From: JAKALX01 sp964508715
GTDB lineage: Bacteria > Chloroflexota > Dehalococcoidia > Tepidiformales > Tepidiformaceae
Assembly: GCA_964508715.1 (NCBI GenBank)
Contig: CAZDUX010000002.1
Coordinates: forward strand, 62,001 to 126,000
DNA: 64,000 nucleotides
Direction of reading: 5' to 3'
In this document: positions 1-8,995 of the stretch, piece by piece
How the letters are laid out: each line of letters opens with the position of its first letter
How positions within the stretch are numbered: position 1 is the first letter of the stretch
Notes under the pieces: model-generated
The model's database searches: none
What the model saw: the letters and a program-made list of their open reading frames with translations, nothing else
What the model was told of the DNA's origin: nothing
Position numbers and translations under genes: made by a program

Positions 1-33
1 CACGCCAACGATGAACGAAAGAGGCAAACCGCC

Positions 34-1731
34 ATGCGGATGAGCAAGCTGCTGCTGAAGACCCTTCGGGAGGCCCCATCGGAAGCGGAGCTCGCAAGCC
101 ACCGGCTGCTCCTTCGTGCAGGCCTCATCACGCCCCTCGCTGCCGGTATCTACTGCTTCACGCCTGTCGGCTGGAGGGCTGTGCAGAATATCGAGCGCAT
201 TATTCGCGAGGAGATGGACGCGAGCGGTGCGCAGGAAGTGCACCTGCCCGCCATTCAGCCGATTGAAGTGTGGGAGCAATCGGGCCGTGACCAGACGATG
301 GGGCAGACGCTCTTTCGTCTCACCGACCGGCGAGAGCGGGGCTTCGCGCTGGGGCCAACGCACGAAGAGGTTATCAGCATCCTCGCCGCCCGGAACATCC
401 AAAGTTATCGTGACCTGCCCGTCACGCTCTACCAGATTCAGACGAAGTTCCGTGATGAGGCCCGGCCGCGGGGAGGCCTCATCCGGCTGCGCGAGTTCAC
501 CATGAAGGACGCGTACAGCTTCGATACCGGCTGGGATGCTCTGGACGCCTCGTACACCGCAGCGTTCGATGCCTATGTGCGCATCTTCGAACGCGCGGGC
601 GTGCCGGTCATCCCCGTCGCGGCCGATTCGGGAGCCATCGGCGGGAAGGACAGCCAGGAGTTCATCTTCCTCACCGACGAGGGTGAGGACTCCATCCTGC
701 TCTGCCCGAATTGCGGCTATGCGGCGAACGCCGAAAAGGCGGACTTCATCCGGCCACCGGCCATCGAAGCGGTGCCGCTGCCAGTGGAGAAGACACACAC
801 TCCCGGCCAGAAGACCATCACCCAGCTCGCCCGCTTCCTGAACGTCGACCCGCGGCAGACAAACAAGGCAGTCATGTACCGGGCTGATGGGAGGCCGGTC
901 TTCGTTTCGATCAGGGGTGACCTCGATGTGAACGAGATCAAGCTGAAGAACACGCTGAAGGCAACCGAACTCGAGCCATTGGAGGAGAACGCAGTCCGGG
1001 CGCTCGGGCTGGTTCCCGGGTCGGCGTCGGCAGTTGGCCTCGAGGGCGTCCTCGTGGTGGCCGACCGCAGCGCCACGGAAGCTGTGAATCTCGTCGCCGG
1101 GGCCAATGAAGAGGACTACCACCTCCTCAATACGAACTTCGGCCGCGACTGGCAGGCGGCAATCGTCGGCGATATAGCGCTTGCCCGTGAGGGAGACGCC
1201 TGTGCGGTCTGCGGCACGGGGCTCGAGGTTCGGCGCGGCATCGAGATGGGGCACGTCTTCAAGCTGGGGACGATGTACTCGGAGAAGATGGGCGTGCTTT
1301 ATCTCGATGAAGCCGGCGAGCGCCAGCCGGCCGTCATGGGCTGCTACGGCATCGGCGTGGAGCGGATGCTTGCCGCCATAATCGAGGCGAATCACGACGA
1401 TAACGGCATCACCTGGCCGCTCGACGTGGCGCCCTACGATGTCCACATCGTGGGGCTGAACCTGGAACTCACCGAACCAGCAGCCATCCTCAGCCAGATC
1501 GAGACCGAGTTGACGGCCGCTCGCCTCTCGGTACTCGCCGACGACCGCCCGGATTCGGCCGGGATCAAGTTCAAGGATGCTGACCTGCTGGGCATGCCGG
1601 TCCGGCTCACCGTTAGCCCTCGCGCTCTCGAAAAGGGCGGCATTGAACTCCGTGTACGGCGTACCGGTGAGACAGAGATCGTGCCGGCGGGCCAGGTCGT
1701 AAGCCGCGTCAAGGAACTGCTGCGACGCTAA
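34..1731 (+). CDS. proS: Prolyl-tRNA synthetase
   Basis: Class II aminoacyl-tRNA synthetase that charges tRNA-Pro in the cytoplasm. At 565 residues it has the bacterial-type length, with the editing (INS) domain inserted at about residues 225-385 between motifs 2 and 3. Visible marks are GPTHEE at 107-112, FRDE at 139-142 with the following RPRGGLIRLREF stretch (motif 2), and GCYGIGVERM near 437-446 (motif 3). The C-terminal anticodon-binding domain follows. The ATG at 34 has a GAGG element about 9 nt upstream; a second ATG at 40 is possible. It is the first of a same-strand run of translation genes, but the nusA group has its own promoter-like element after it. Confidence 0.97.
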   Translation: MRMSKLLLKTLREAPSEAELASHRLLLRAGLITPLAAGIYCFTPVGWRAVQNIERIIREEMDASGAQEVHLPAIQPIEVWEQSGRDQTMGQTLFRLTDRRERGFALGPTHEEVISILAARNIQSYRDLPVTLYQIQTKFRDEARPRGGLIRLREFTMKDAYSFDTGWDALDASYTAAFDAYVRIFERAGVPVIPVAADSGAIGGKDSQEFIFLTDEGEDSILLCPNCGYAANAEKADFIRPPAIEAVPLPVEKTHTPGQKTITQLARFLNVDPRQTNKAVMYRADGRPVFVSIRGDLDVNEIKLKNTLKATELEPLEENAVRALGLVPGSASAVGLEGVLVVADRSATEAVNLVAGANEEDYHLLNTNFGRDWQAAIVGDIALAREGDACAVCGTGLEVRRGIEMGHVFKLGTMYSEKMGVLYLDEAGERQPAVMGCYGIGVERMLAAIIEANHDDNGITWPLDVAPYDVHIVGLNLELTEPAAILSQIETELTAARLSVLADDRPDSAGIKFKDADLLGMPVRLTVSPRALEKGGIELRVRRTGETEIVPAGQVVSRVKELLRR

Positions 1732-1785
1732 CCTCATCCGGGCTCCGCAGGGCGACCCGGAAGCGAGTACGCAGTTGCGCGTGCG

Positions 1786-1794
1786 TGCTATACT
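1786..1794 (+). promoter_or_regulatory. Extended -10 promoter of the nusA operon
   Basis: TGC followed by TATACT, an extended -10 element (5 of 6 to consensus) in the proS-nusA gap. No good -35 is present at 16-18 bp spacing, which extended -10 promoters tolerate. Predicted start is near 1801, giving a leader of about 55 nt that contains the terminator-like hairpin. Inferred from sequence only. Confidence 0.5.
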
Positions 1795-1821
1795 TCGCGA
1801 TGAAGGCAATTCCTGGCAGGG

Positions 1822-1846
1822 GTGGGCTTCTTGAGCCCACTTTTTT
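1822..1846 (+). terminator. Attenuator-like intrinsic terminator before nusA
   Basis: Perfect 7-bp stem GTGGGCT / AGCCCAC with a 5-nt loop and a run of six T. It ends only 9 nt before the nusA ATG, and the GAGGG ribosome site directly follows the T run. proS ends 90 nt earlier, so it could terminate proS readthrough, but its position inside the predicted nusA leader suggests attenuation. In Bacillus subtilis the nusA operon is autoregulated through a NusA-dependent terminator in its leader; the same logic is inferred here. Confidence 0.75.
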
Positions 1847-1855
1847 GTTGAGGGT

Positions 1856-3397
1856 ATGAAGAACGACTTTTTGCTTGCACTGGGCGCACTGGCCGCCGAA
1901 AAGAACCTCCCGAGGGAGGTCGTCTTCGAGGCGGTCGAGGCAGCGTTGACCTCGGCCTACCGGCGCGAGGGCGATAACGCGCCGAACATCTACGTGAAGA
2001 TCGACGGAAACACGGGCGACATCCGCGCCTATCGCCAGATGGTGGTGGTGGAGGAAGACGTCGAAGCACCGAACGTCGAAATGACGGTTGCCGACGCCCG
2101 TCGCTGGAAGCCCGACGTACAGCCCGGCGACGTACTCGACTTCGAAGAGAAAATTCCCGAGAACGCTGGACGTATCGCCGCCCAGACGGCGAAGCAGGTC
2201 GTTCTTCAGCGCCTGCGCGAGGCCGAGCGCGACGCAGTCTATGAAGAGTATGCCGGCAAGGAAGGCGAACTCCTCGTCGGCACCGTCCAGCGCGTGGAGG
2301 CGCGGCAGATCATCCTCGAGATGGGCCGCGGGACCGAAGCGGTGCTGCCATTCAGCGAGCAGGTGCGGAACGAACATCTCCGGCCAGCCCAGCGCGTGCG
2401 AGTGCTCGTGCTCGAAGTGCTGCGCGCCGCAAAGGGCCCCCAGATTGTTGTCAGCCGCACCCATCGGACGCTGCTCCGGCGGCTGTTCGAGATGGAAGTG
2501 CCCGAGATCGCCTCGGGCGCCGTCGAAATCAAGAGCATCGCGCGCGAGGGCGGACACCGCAGTAAAGTCGCCGTTTACGCGCGAAACCCGAATGTGGACC
2601 CTATCGGCGCGTGCGTTGGTATGCGCGGTTCTCGGATTCAGAACATCGTCAATGAACTCGTGGGCGAACGGATAGACGTGATCAAGTGGGATCCCGACCC
2701 GGCGAACTTCGTTGGAAACGCGTTGAGCCCTGCCCAGGCGACCGAGGTGACCATCGACGAGGAAGAGCACCGGGCCACCGTCACCGTGCCCGACCGGATG
2801 CTCTCATTGGCTATCGGCAAGGAAGGCCAGAACGCGCGGCTTGCCGCGAAACTAACCGGGTGGCGGATCGACATCCACAGCCAGTCGGCAGCGGAACGAA
2901 TCGAGCAGGGCATCGACGAAGCGCCTTCCAGCTTCGAGCCGTACGCCCCGGGCGAGACCCCGGATATCGACATCATTGAGCAGGCGGAAGAGATCGCCGC
3001 CGCCGTCCCCCCGGCCGAGGAAGAAGAGGCGGCTGCGGTGGAGGAGCCCGTCGTTGCCCTCGTCGAAGAAGCGGCCGCTGAACCGGAGGCTGTCGTTCCA
3101 TTGCCGCCGGTCGAGGAGGAGTTCTCGTTCGCCAAGGCCGTTGAACAGATGCGCGTGCCCAAGGGCGAGGAGCGCGAATCCGAGGACTACGGCGAAGAAG
3201 AGGACGAAGAGTACGAGATCCCGGCCGTAGCCACCGACGAAAGCCGGCCCACGGCAATTCGCTTCGCCGAGGAGCTTCGCGTGCCTGAGCCAGAGGAAGC
3301 CAAGAAAGCCGCCAAGAAGCCAAAGCGCGCGCCACGATTCATCGAAGAAACCGAGGAAGACCTCGAAGAGATCGACTACTCGGGTCGCATCCACTAA
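1856..3397 (+). CDS. nusA: Transcription termination/antitermination factor NusA
   Basis: RNA polymerase-binding factor controlling pausing, termination and antitermination. The order is an N-terminal RNAP-binding domain (about 1-130), an S1 domain (about 135-200), KH1 with GACVGMRG at about 251-258, and KH2 with AIGKEGQNARLAAKL starting near 320. After residue 355 comes a long acidic, low-complexity tail rich in E, A and P that is not part of the conserved core and is typical only of some lineages. The ATG at 1856 has GAGGG 5 nt upstream. It leads a nusA-ylxR-infB-rbfA-truB cluster; rimP, usually directly upstream, is not present between proS and nusA. Confidence 0.96.
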   Translation: MKNDFLLALGALAAEKNLPREVVFEAVEAALTSAYRREGDNAPNIYVKIDGNTGDIRAYRQMVVVEEDVEAPNVEMTVADARRWKPDVQPGDVLDFEEKIPENAGRIAAQTAKQVVLQRLREAERDAVYEEYAGKEGELLVGTVQRVEARQIILEMGRGTEAVLPFSEQVRNEHLRPAQRVRVLVLEVLRAAKGPQIVVSRTHRTLLRRLFEMEVPEIASGAVEIKSIAREGGHRSKVAVYARNPNVDPIGACVGMRGSRIQNIVNELVGERIDVIKWDPDPANFVGNALSPAQATEVTIDEEEHRATVTVPDRMLSLAIGKEGQNARLAAKLTGWRIDIHSQSAAERIEQGIDEAPSSFEPYAPGETPDIDIIEQAEEIAAAVPPAEEEEAAAVEEPVVALVEEAAAEPEAVVPLPPVEEEFSFAKAVEQMRVPKGEERESEDYGEEEDEEYEIPAVATDESRPTAIRFAEELRVPEPEEAKKAAKKPKRAPRFIEETEEDLEEIDYSGRIH

Positions 3398-3407
3398 GGA
3401 GCGGGCA

Positions 3408-3713
3408 ATGACGGGGAGCAGCCTGCGGCCGCGCCATGTGCCGCAACGCACCTGCATTGCCTGCCGGCAGGAAGCGGGAAAACGCGCCCTCATCCGCATC
3501 GTGCGGACGCCTGATCAGCGCATCATCATTGACGAAACGGGCCGGGCCAACGGCCGCGGCGCCTATCTGCATCCTGTACGCACCTGTTGGGTGAAAGCCC
3601 TCAAAGGCGGTACCATAAAGAACGCACTCAAGATCACCCCGGCCCCCGAAGACGTCGAACGGCTGCGTGCTTTCGGCGAGACGTTGCCGGCAGAAGAAAG
3701 CGAACCAGTATGA
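3408..3713 (+). CDS. ylxR: YlxR-family RNA-binding protein (DUF448)
   Basis: Small basic RNA-binding protein of 101 residues; in B. subtilis the homologue (RnpM) modulates RNase P. The family signature is visible as RTCIACR near residue 14-20 and GRGAYLH near 49-55. It lies 10 nt after nusA, with an AAGGAG ribosome site overlapping the nusA stop region, and its TGA overlaps the infB ATG (ATGA), so translation is probably coupled. The L7Ae-like ylxQ gene often found between ylxR and infB is missing. Confidence 0.93.
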   Translation: MTGSSLRPRHVPQRTCIACRQEAGKRALIRIVRTPDQRIIIDETGRANGRGAYLHPVRTCWVKALKGGTIKNALKITPAPEDVERLRAFGETLPAEESEPV

Positions 3714-5491
3714 CGGCAAATCCAACATCAACCGCAGGCCGGACCGTTACCCTTCCCCGTGCACTCACGGTGAAAGAGCTTGGCGACCTCCTCAAGGTCA
3801 CACCGGTCGAGGTCATCAAACGCCTCATGACGAACGGCGTCATGGCCTCCATCAACCAGACCATCGACTACGACACCGCGGCAATTGTCGCGGTCGAACT
3901 CGGCTTCGACCCCACGGAACTCGCGCCTGTCGCAGCCGAGCCGGTAGCTGAAGCCATCGAAGAGGAGATCGTCGACGATCCGTCGACACTCAAGCCCCGC
4001 CCACCCGTCGTCACAATCCTCGGGCACGTGGACCACGGGAAGACGAGTCTCCTCGATGCGATCCGCAAGACACGCGTCGCAGCGGGCGAAGCCGGTGGCA
4101 TCACGCAGCACATCGGTGCCTACCAGGTCGAGCGCGATGGCAAGGTGATCACCTTCATCGACACTCCGGGCCACGCCGCCTTCACGGCGATGCGCGCCCG
4201 CGGTGCGCAGGTAACGGATATCGCGGTGCTCGTCGTCGCCGCCGATGACGGCGTCATGCCCCAGACCATCGAGGCGATCAACCACGTTCAGGCTGCAGGC
4301 GTACCGATGATCGTGGCGATCAACAAGATCGATGTCGGCGGAGCCAATCCCGACCGCGTGAAGCAGCAACTCACCGAGCACAACGTGGTCGTCGAGGACT
4401 ACGGTGGTGACGTGGTGACGGCCGAAGTCTCGGCGACCAAGGGAACGGGCATCGACGGCCTCCTCGAATCGATCAACCTTGTGGCCGAAATCCAGGAACT
4501 CAAGGCCAACCCCGATCGCCCGGCGAACGCCGTTGTGATCGAGGCCGAGATGGATTCGGGCCGCGGCCCGATCGCCACGCTGCTCGTCCAGGGCGGTACC
4601 CTCCGCCAGGGTGACGCCGTCGTGGTCGGCGAGATCAGCGGCAAGATCAAGGCGATGTTCAACGACCATGGCCAGCGTATCCGCGAGGCCGGCCCGGCCG
4701 TCCCAGCCGTCGTGATGGGCCTCGAGACGGTCCCGGAGGCAGGCGATAAGGTCCGCGTGGTTGCCGATGAGCGGATGGCCCGGCAGCTCGTTGAAGACCG
4801 CCGCCGCCGCCGCGAAGCCACCGAGCAGATGGCGCATGCGCGCGTCAATCTCGACACGTTGTTCAATGAGATCAGTGCCGGGAAGCTCAAGGAGCTCGTC
4901 ATTATCCTGAAGGCCGATGTGCGGGGCAGCGCCGAGGCCGTGAAGAGTTCGCTCGAAAACCTGAGCACCTCCGAGGTCAAGGTGAAGGTGATTCACTCGG
5001 GCACTGGCAACGTGAGCGACTCCGATGTCATGCTCGCCGAGGCTTCGAACGGGATCATCATCGCCTTCAACACCAAGACGGACCCGTCGGCAAAAAAGCG
5101 TGCCGATGCCCAGGGCATCGAAATCCGGACGTACAACATCATCTACCAGGTGATCGAGAACGTGGAGAAGGCTCTCGCCGGTATGTACGAGCCGGTCTAT
5201 GCCACGGTCATCGATGGTCACGCGGAGGTTCGCCAGGTCTTCAAGTCGAGCCGCCTCGGCCAGATCGCCGGCAGCTTCGTTCTCGATGGGACGATCAAGC
5301 GTGGCTCGGCCGTCCGCATGCTGCGCAAGGGCCAGGATATGGGCCGTGGCCGCTGCGAAGGATTGAAGCGCTTCCAGGACGATGTCCGCGAAGTTGCGAC
5401 TGGCTACGAGTGCGGCATCGTGGTGAGCAACTTCGACAAGTTCCAGGAAGGCGACATCATCGAGTTCTTCCACGAAGAACGAACGAACTAG
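3710..5491 (+). CDS. infB: Translation initiation factor IF-2
   Basis: GTPase that positions initiator tRNA on the 30S subunit and promotes subunit joining. The ATG at 3710 overlaps the ylxR stop (ATGA) and gives 593 residues, a short form lacking the long N-terminal extension of enterobacterial IF-2. A compact N2-like domain (about 15-65) is followed by the G domain with GHVDHGKT at 105-112, DTPGH at 151-155 and NKID at 205-208, then domains II, III (C1) and IV (C2). An upstream in-frame start at 3587 would read through most of ylxR and is rejected. Confidence 0.97.
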   Translation: MTANPTSTAGRTVTLPRALTVKELGDLLKVTPVEVIKRLMTNGVMASINQTIDYDTAAIVAVELGFDPTELAPVAAEPVAEAIEEEIVDDPSTLKPRPPVVTILGHVDHGKTSLLDAIRKTRVAAGEAGGITQHIGAYQVERDGKVITFIDTPGHAAFTAMRARGAQVTDIAVLVVAADDGVMPQTIEAINHVQAAGVPMIVAINKIDVGGANPDRVKQQLTEHNVVVEDYGGDVVTAEVSATKGTGIDGLLESINLVAEIQELKANPDRPANAVVIEAEMDSGRGPIATLLVQGGTLRQGDAVVVGEISGKIKAMFNDHGQRIREAGPAVPAVVMGLETVPEAGDKVRVVADERMARQLVEDRRRRREATEQMAHARVNLDTLFNEISAGKLKELVIILKADVRGSAEAVKSSLENLSTSEVKVKVIHSGTGNVSDSDVMLAEASNGIIIAFNTKTDPSAKKRADAQGIEIRTYNIIYQVIENVEKALAGMYEPVYATVIDGHAEVRQVFKSSRLGQIAGSFVLDGTIKRGSAVRMLRKGQDMGRGRCEGLKRFQDDVREVATGYECGIVVSNFDKFQEGDIIEFFHEERTN

Positions 5492-5517
5492 GCCGTTCGC
5501 ACCCGGGGAGGGACTGT

Positions 5518-5898
5518 ATGAGCCGGCGAACCAGCCGCGTCAACGATCTGCTGCGCGAAGAACTGAGCGCCCTCCTGCTCAAGGGGGTCAAGGATCCGCG
5601 TGTCGCGCACGGGCTCGTTACCATCACCGAGGTGCAGGTCTCACCTGATTTGCGCCATGCGACGGTCTTCGTGTCACACCTCGGGAGTGAGGATGAGCGC
5701 GCCGAGGTGATCGAGGGGCTCCGCCATTCTGCGCACTACCTGCACCGGGAGTTGATGCACCGCCTCGACATGCGAAGCGTGCCGGAGCTCGACTTCCGGT
5801 TCGACCCCTCAATCGAGCGCGGGGCGCGGCTGGCCGAGCTCATCCACCAGGTCAGCGCCAGTCACGAAACCACCGGCAGCGAATCGCCAGCCGGTTAG
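5518..5898 (+). CDS. rbfA: Ribosome-binding factor A
   Basis: Small KH-like protein that assists late 30S maturation near 16S helix 1. With the ATG at 5518 (GGGGAGGGA just upstream) it is 126 residues, the usual size. The typical start with RVNDLLREELS, the VKDPRV segment and VTITEVQVSPDLRHATVFVS are all visible. It follows infB by 26 nt and is followed 1 nt after its stop by truB, in the conserved infB-rbfA-truB order. An earlier in-frame start at 5410 inside infB is not needed. Confidence 0.95.
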   Translation: MSRRTSRVNDLLREELSALLLKGVKDPRVAHGLVTITEVQVSPDLRHATVFVSHLGSEDERAEVIEGLRHSAHYLHRELMHRLDMRSVPELDFRFDPSIERGARLAELIHQVSASHETTGSESPAG

Positions 5899-5899
5899 G

Positions 5900-6814
5900 A
5901 TGCCACGTGGTTCAGACCTTCACGGCATCCTTCTGATCGACAAAGAGCAGGGCTGGACCAGCCACGACGTGGTTGCCAGGGCACGACGCATCACCGGCCA
6001 GCGCAAGATCGGACACACGGGCACGCTCGACCCAATGGCGACTGGCCTGCTCGTCCTTTGCCTCGGCGATGCGACCCGCCTGGTTGAATACATGATGGGC
6101 CACGACAAGGCGTACACGGGCGAGATCGTGCTCGGAACACAGACAGCCACGGATGATGCGGAAGGCGAGGTCACCGAGCAGCGCGCTGTACCGGCCATCA
6201 GTGGCGATCAACTCCGGAGCCTGGAAGTGCTGTTCACGGGAGAGTTGCTGCAACGGCCGCCCGCGTACAGCGCTGTCAAAGTCGCCGGCCAGCGGGCGTA
6301 CGCTGCTGCGCGCTCGGGGAAGGTGATCGAGTTGGCCGAGCGGCCGGTTGTCGTGCATTCACTTCAGCTGCGACCAGTCGCAGCCAACCGGCTGGCGATC
6401 GATGTGGCGTGCGGTGCAGGTACGTATATCAGGAGCCTTGCGCGGGATATCGGCGCCAGGATCGGCTGCGGCGGATACCTCTCCGCTCTGCGGCGAACTG
6501 CGGCCGGGGGGTTCCACGTATCGGAGGCGTGCTCGCTCGGAGATCTCGAGATCATCGCCCGGGCCGGGTTGACAATGGAGCTGCTTCGTCACTCAGACGA
6601 GGGGGTAACAGCACTCGCCGCGGCTATCATCGAGCAGGCCCGAGGCAGGCAGTTCGGGCAGGGGATGGCGCTCCAGGCGAAGGTGTTGATTGGAGCTGAA
6701 ACCGGTCCGATACGGGTCTATGACGACACAGGATGCTTCCTTGGAATCGGTCAGGTCGTGGCCAACGGGCGAATTCAGCCGGTGAAGGTACTGGCTTCAT
6801 CACGATCTCAATAA
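5900..6814 (+). CDS. truB: tRNA pseudouridine(55) synthase TruB
   Basis: Makes pseudouridine 55 in the T loop of elongator tRNAs. The 304 residues include the family block GHTGTLDPMATGLL with catalytic Asp at about residue 44, the RPPAYSAVKVAGQRAY motif, and GAGTYIRSLARDIG. The C-terminal segment after residue 245 resembles the short PUA-like tail. It starts 1 nt after the rbfA stop and ends the translation-gene cluster; the next gene has its own promoter-like sequence. Confidence 0.95.
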   Translation: MPRGSDLHGILLIDKEQGWTSHDVVARARRITGQRKIGHTGTLDPMATGLLVLCLGDATRLVEYMMGHDKAYTGEIVLGTQTATDDAEGEVTEQRAVPAISGDQLRSLEVLFTGELLQRPPAYSAVKVAGQRAYAAARSGKVIELAERPVVVHSLQLRPVAANRLAIDVACGAGTYIRSLARDIGARIGCGGYLSALRRTAAGGFHVSEACSLGDLEIIARAGLTMELLRHSDEGVTALAAAIIEQARGRQFGQGMALQAKVLIGAETGPIRVYDDTGCFLGIGQVVANGRIQPVKVLASSRSQ

Positions 6815-6841
6815 TTATGTTTAGTTCAGATACGAATTCTC

Positions 6842-6870
6842 TTGACACGTGAGCGAGCCCGCATGATCAT
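6842..6870 (+). promoter_or_regulatory. Sigma70-type promoter upstream of the DUF5679 gene
   Basis: Perfect -35 TTGACA (6842-6847), 17-bp spacer, -10 GATCAT (6865-6870, 4 of 6). The predicted leader of about 95 nt contains a small hairpin TCCGCC-CAG-GGCGGA (6935-6949) directly before the AAGGAGG ribosome site. Confidence 0.55.
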
Positions 6871-6970
6871 GCCACAGATGCCGTGAAGGTGGCTGCGAAA
6901 ACGCCTACGCAGCCTAGCATTTGCACACGGCTGATCCGCCCAGGGCGGAAAACGAAGGAGGAACCCAATC

Positions 6971-7111
6971 GTGGAAGCGTATTGCCTGAAGTGCCGCGTC
7001 AAGCGGGAGATGCAGAACCCGACGCCGATCACCATGAAGAACGGCAAGCCCGCGACCGAGGGCAAGTGCCCCGAGTGCGGCACCAAGATGTTCAAGATCG
7101 GCAAGGCGTAG
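6971..7111 (+). CDS. DUF5679-type zinc-ribbon microprotein
   Basis: A 46-residue protein starting with GTG at 6971, preceded by a strong AAGGAGG site 10 nt upstream. It has two CxxC pairs, CLKCRVK near the N-terminus and CPECGTKMF near the C-terminus, separated by KNGKPATEGKC. This matches the DUF5679 family, seen mainly in Chloroflexota and relatives; its role is unknown but probably involves one structural zinc. It is flanked by its own promoter-like sequence and a strong terminator, so it is probably a monocistronic gene. Confidence 0.85.
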   Translation: MEAYCLKCRVKREMQNPTPITMKNGKPATEGKCPECGTKMFKIGKA

Positions 7112-7141
7112 GCCCGGTCTCAGTCTCAGCACGCACGCGGA

Positions 7142-7165
7142 GGGGCGCGAAGATGCGCCCCTTTT
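7142..7165 (+). terminator. Intrinsic terminator after the DUF5679 gene
   Basis: 7-bp perfect stem GGGGCGC / GCGCCCC with a 6-nt loop, followed by TTTT. It lies 31 nt after the stop codon and separates the plus-strand cluster from the convergent minus-strand genes. Confidence 0.85.
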
Positions 7166-7180
7166 GCGTGCCTGCCTCGC

Positions 7181-7951
7181 TCAGCGGTCGAGTGCCAGGA
7201 TTGCCAGTAGTTCGTTGTGGACGAGGCCATTGCTCGCTGCAACCGAGTCACCCACACGGTCTTCACCAGCCCAGGTCGTCATGCGACCGCCCGCCTCGGT
7301 GACCACCGGGTAGAGCGCGGCCGCGTCCCAGATGCTCATCTCGGGGTCGAGCATGGCCTCGGCCCGGCCCGTGGCCACCATCAGGTAACCGTAGCAATCG
7401 CCCCATCCTCGAAGCAGGCCGGACCGTTGCACAAGGGCGGTGAACGTCTTCGGATGGGTAGTGAACATACGGGAGGCACTCGTCATCGTGACTGTCGCCT
7501 CGCTGATAGCTGGCACCGTGGAAACGGTGACGCGTTTCTCACCGAGCCAGGCGCCTTCGCCAGCGGCGGCTGCGACGGTTTCGCCTATGGCGTGGCATGC
7601 GATGACGCCGACCACCGGTTCTCCGTCGCGTTCGAGGGCAATGAGCGTGCCAAAGAGCGGTACATGGTGGATATATGACTTCGTTCCGTCGATCGGGTCG
7701 AGGATCCACCGGTGACGCCCATCGCCGGGTGCCTCACCGAATTCCTCCCCAAGGATGCCGTGTGCGGGGCACTCGCGTTGGAGGAACGCGCGGATCGCCT
7801 CCTCGGCGCGCTTGTCGGCGATGGTCACGGGCGTCCGATCGGCCTTGAGTTCCACCGTGAGGGCGGACTCATACAGGGGCATGACCACGTCGCGGGCAAT
7901 TTCGGCCCCGCGCAGGGCTATGGCGAGCAGTTCAGCATTCTCCGACACCAT
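7181..7951 (-). CDS. hisN: Inositol monophosphatase-family phosphatase (histidinol-phosphatase-like)
   Basis: Mg-dependent phosphatase of 256 residues. Visible metal-site motifs are GEEFG (first Glu), WILDPIDGTKSYI and WDAAALYPVVTEAGG. The GEEFG plus IDGTKSYIHHVPLFGTLIAL pattern fits the HisN branch, which dephosphorylates histidinol phosphate, but inositol-1-phosphatase or a related sugar-phosphate activity cannot be excluded and no other his gene lies here. Its ATG overlaps the stop of the upstream aldo/keto reductase gene by the ATGA arrangement, so the two are co-transcribed. Confidence 0.85.
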   Translation of the reverse strand: MVSENAELLAIALRGAEIARDVVMPLYESALTVELKADRTPVTIADKRAEEAIRAFLQRECPAHGILGEEFGEAPGDGRHRWILDPIDGTKSYIHHVPLFGTLIALERDGEPVVGVIACHAIGETVAAAAGEGAWLGEKRVTVSTVPAISEATVTMTSASRMFTTHPKTFTALVQRSGLLRGWGDCYGYLMVATGRAEAMLDPEMSIWDAAALYPVVTEAGGRMTTWAGEDRVGDSVAASNGLVHNELLAILALDR

Positions 7952-8943
7952 CAGCGGGTAGCGTCTCCACGGCGGTATTCGGCAGTGAGGTCATCGATGC
8001 GTTGCTTGATTTCGGCATCGAGCGGCGTTTCGGCCGCCTTCAGCGAGTCATCGAGCTGTTCGGGCCGGCTCGCGCCGATGATGGGCGCCGTAATGACGGG
8101 ATTCGCCATGACCCATGCGAGCGCAAGCTGGGTCATCGACATCCCGGCTTCAGCGGCGATCGGCCGAAGCTGCTCGACGGTCCGGAACATGCCCTCATGC
8201 CAGTAGCGGTCCTGGTAGCGGCCGGCGGCAGTCCCGAGGGTGAAACGCGATCCCTCTTCCGGTCCGGCGTCCGGATTGTGCTTGCCACTGAGCAGACCGC
8301 CCGCAATCGGGTTGTAGGGAATGACGCCGATGCCCTCTTCCCGGCAGAGAGGGAAGAGCTCGCGCTCGAATTCCCGAAAGAGCATGTTGTAGCGGGGCTG
8401 GACGCAATCAAACCGCACGACATTCATCGCCTCGCTTCGGCCGATTGCCCGGGCGAGCTGATAGGCCTGGAAGTTCGAGCAGCCCACGTACCGCACCTTC
8501 CCGGAGCGGACCATGTCTTCGAGCGCACGGAGGGTCTCATCGATCGGCGTGTCGGGATCCGGGCCATGGAGCTGGTAGAGGTCGATGTAGTCGGTTTGAA
8601 GGCGGCGAAGCGATGCATCAACGGCATCGAGGATGTGCTTGCGGGAGTTTCCCTGGTCCCAGCGAGAGGGCCCGGTGCGGCCGAAGCACTTGGTCGCGAG
8701 GATGAAACGGTCACGCCGCCCGCGCAGCCAGCGGCCAACGATCTCCTCGGTCCGCCCGGTGATTTCGGGTGGTGCACCGAGCGGATAGACGTCGGCCGTA
8801 TCGATGAAGGTGACCCCTCCGCCGGCGGCGCGGTCGAGGATTCGTACGGAAACCGCTTCGTCGCACTGGAACCCAAAGGTCATCGTGCCAAGACAAAGCC
8901 GTGAGACCTGGAGGCCTGTATGGCCCAGGCGCGTGTGTTTCAT
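7951..8943 (-). CDS. Aldo/keto reductase
   Basis: NAD(P)H-dependent TIM-barrel reductase of 330 residues, probably acting on aldehydes or ketones of unknown identity. N-terminal RLGHTGLQVSRLCLGTMTFG, FIDTADVYP (catalytic Asp and Tyr), LATKCFG (catalytic Lys), YQLHGPDP (catalytic His) and a C-terminal cofactor segment with IIGASRPEQL are visible. The ATG at 8943 has GGGAGAG upstream; an in-frame start at 9060 would add 39 residues unlike the family. It is translationally coupled to the downstream phosphatase. Confidence 0.93.
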   Translation of the reverse strand: MKHTRLGHTGLQVSRLCLGTMTFGFQCDEAVSVRILDRAAGGGVTFIDTADVYPLGAPPEITGRTEEIVGRWLRGRRDRFILATKCFGRTGPSRWDQGNSRKHILDAVDASLRRLQTDYIDLYQLHGPDPDTPIDETLRALEDMVRSGKVRYVGCSNFQAYQLARAIGRSEAMNVVRFDCVQPRYNMLFREFERELFPLCREEGIGVIPYNPIAGGLLSGKHNPDAGPEEGSRFTLGTAAGRYQDRYWHEGMFRTVEQLRPIAAEAGMSMTQLALAWVMANPVITAPIIGASRPEQLDDSLKAAETPLDAEIKQRIDDLTAEYRRGDATR

Positions 8944-8995
8944 CGTGACTCTCCCGGTGGTGTGCGGGAAGTATACGGAACGATGGCCCGCCGGT

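Noticed and set aside
3728..5473. 581-residue open frame antisense to infB
   Set aside because: It is the shadow of a strongly conserved IF-2 gene; the translation has no recognisable domain and no ribosome site.
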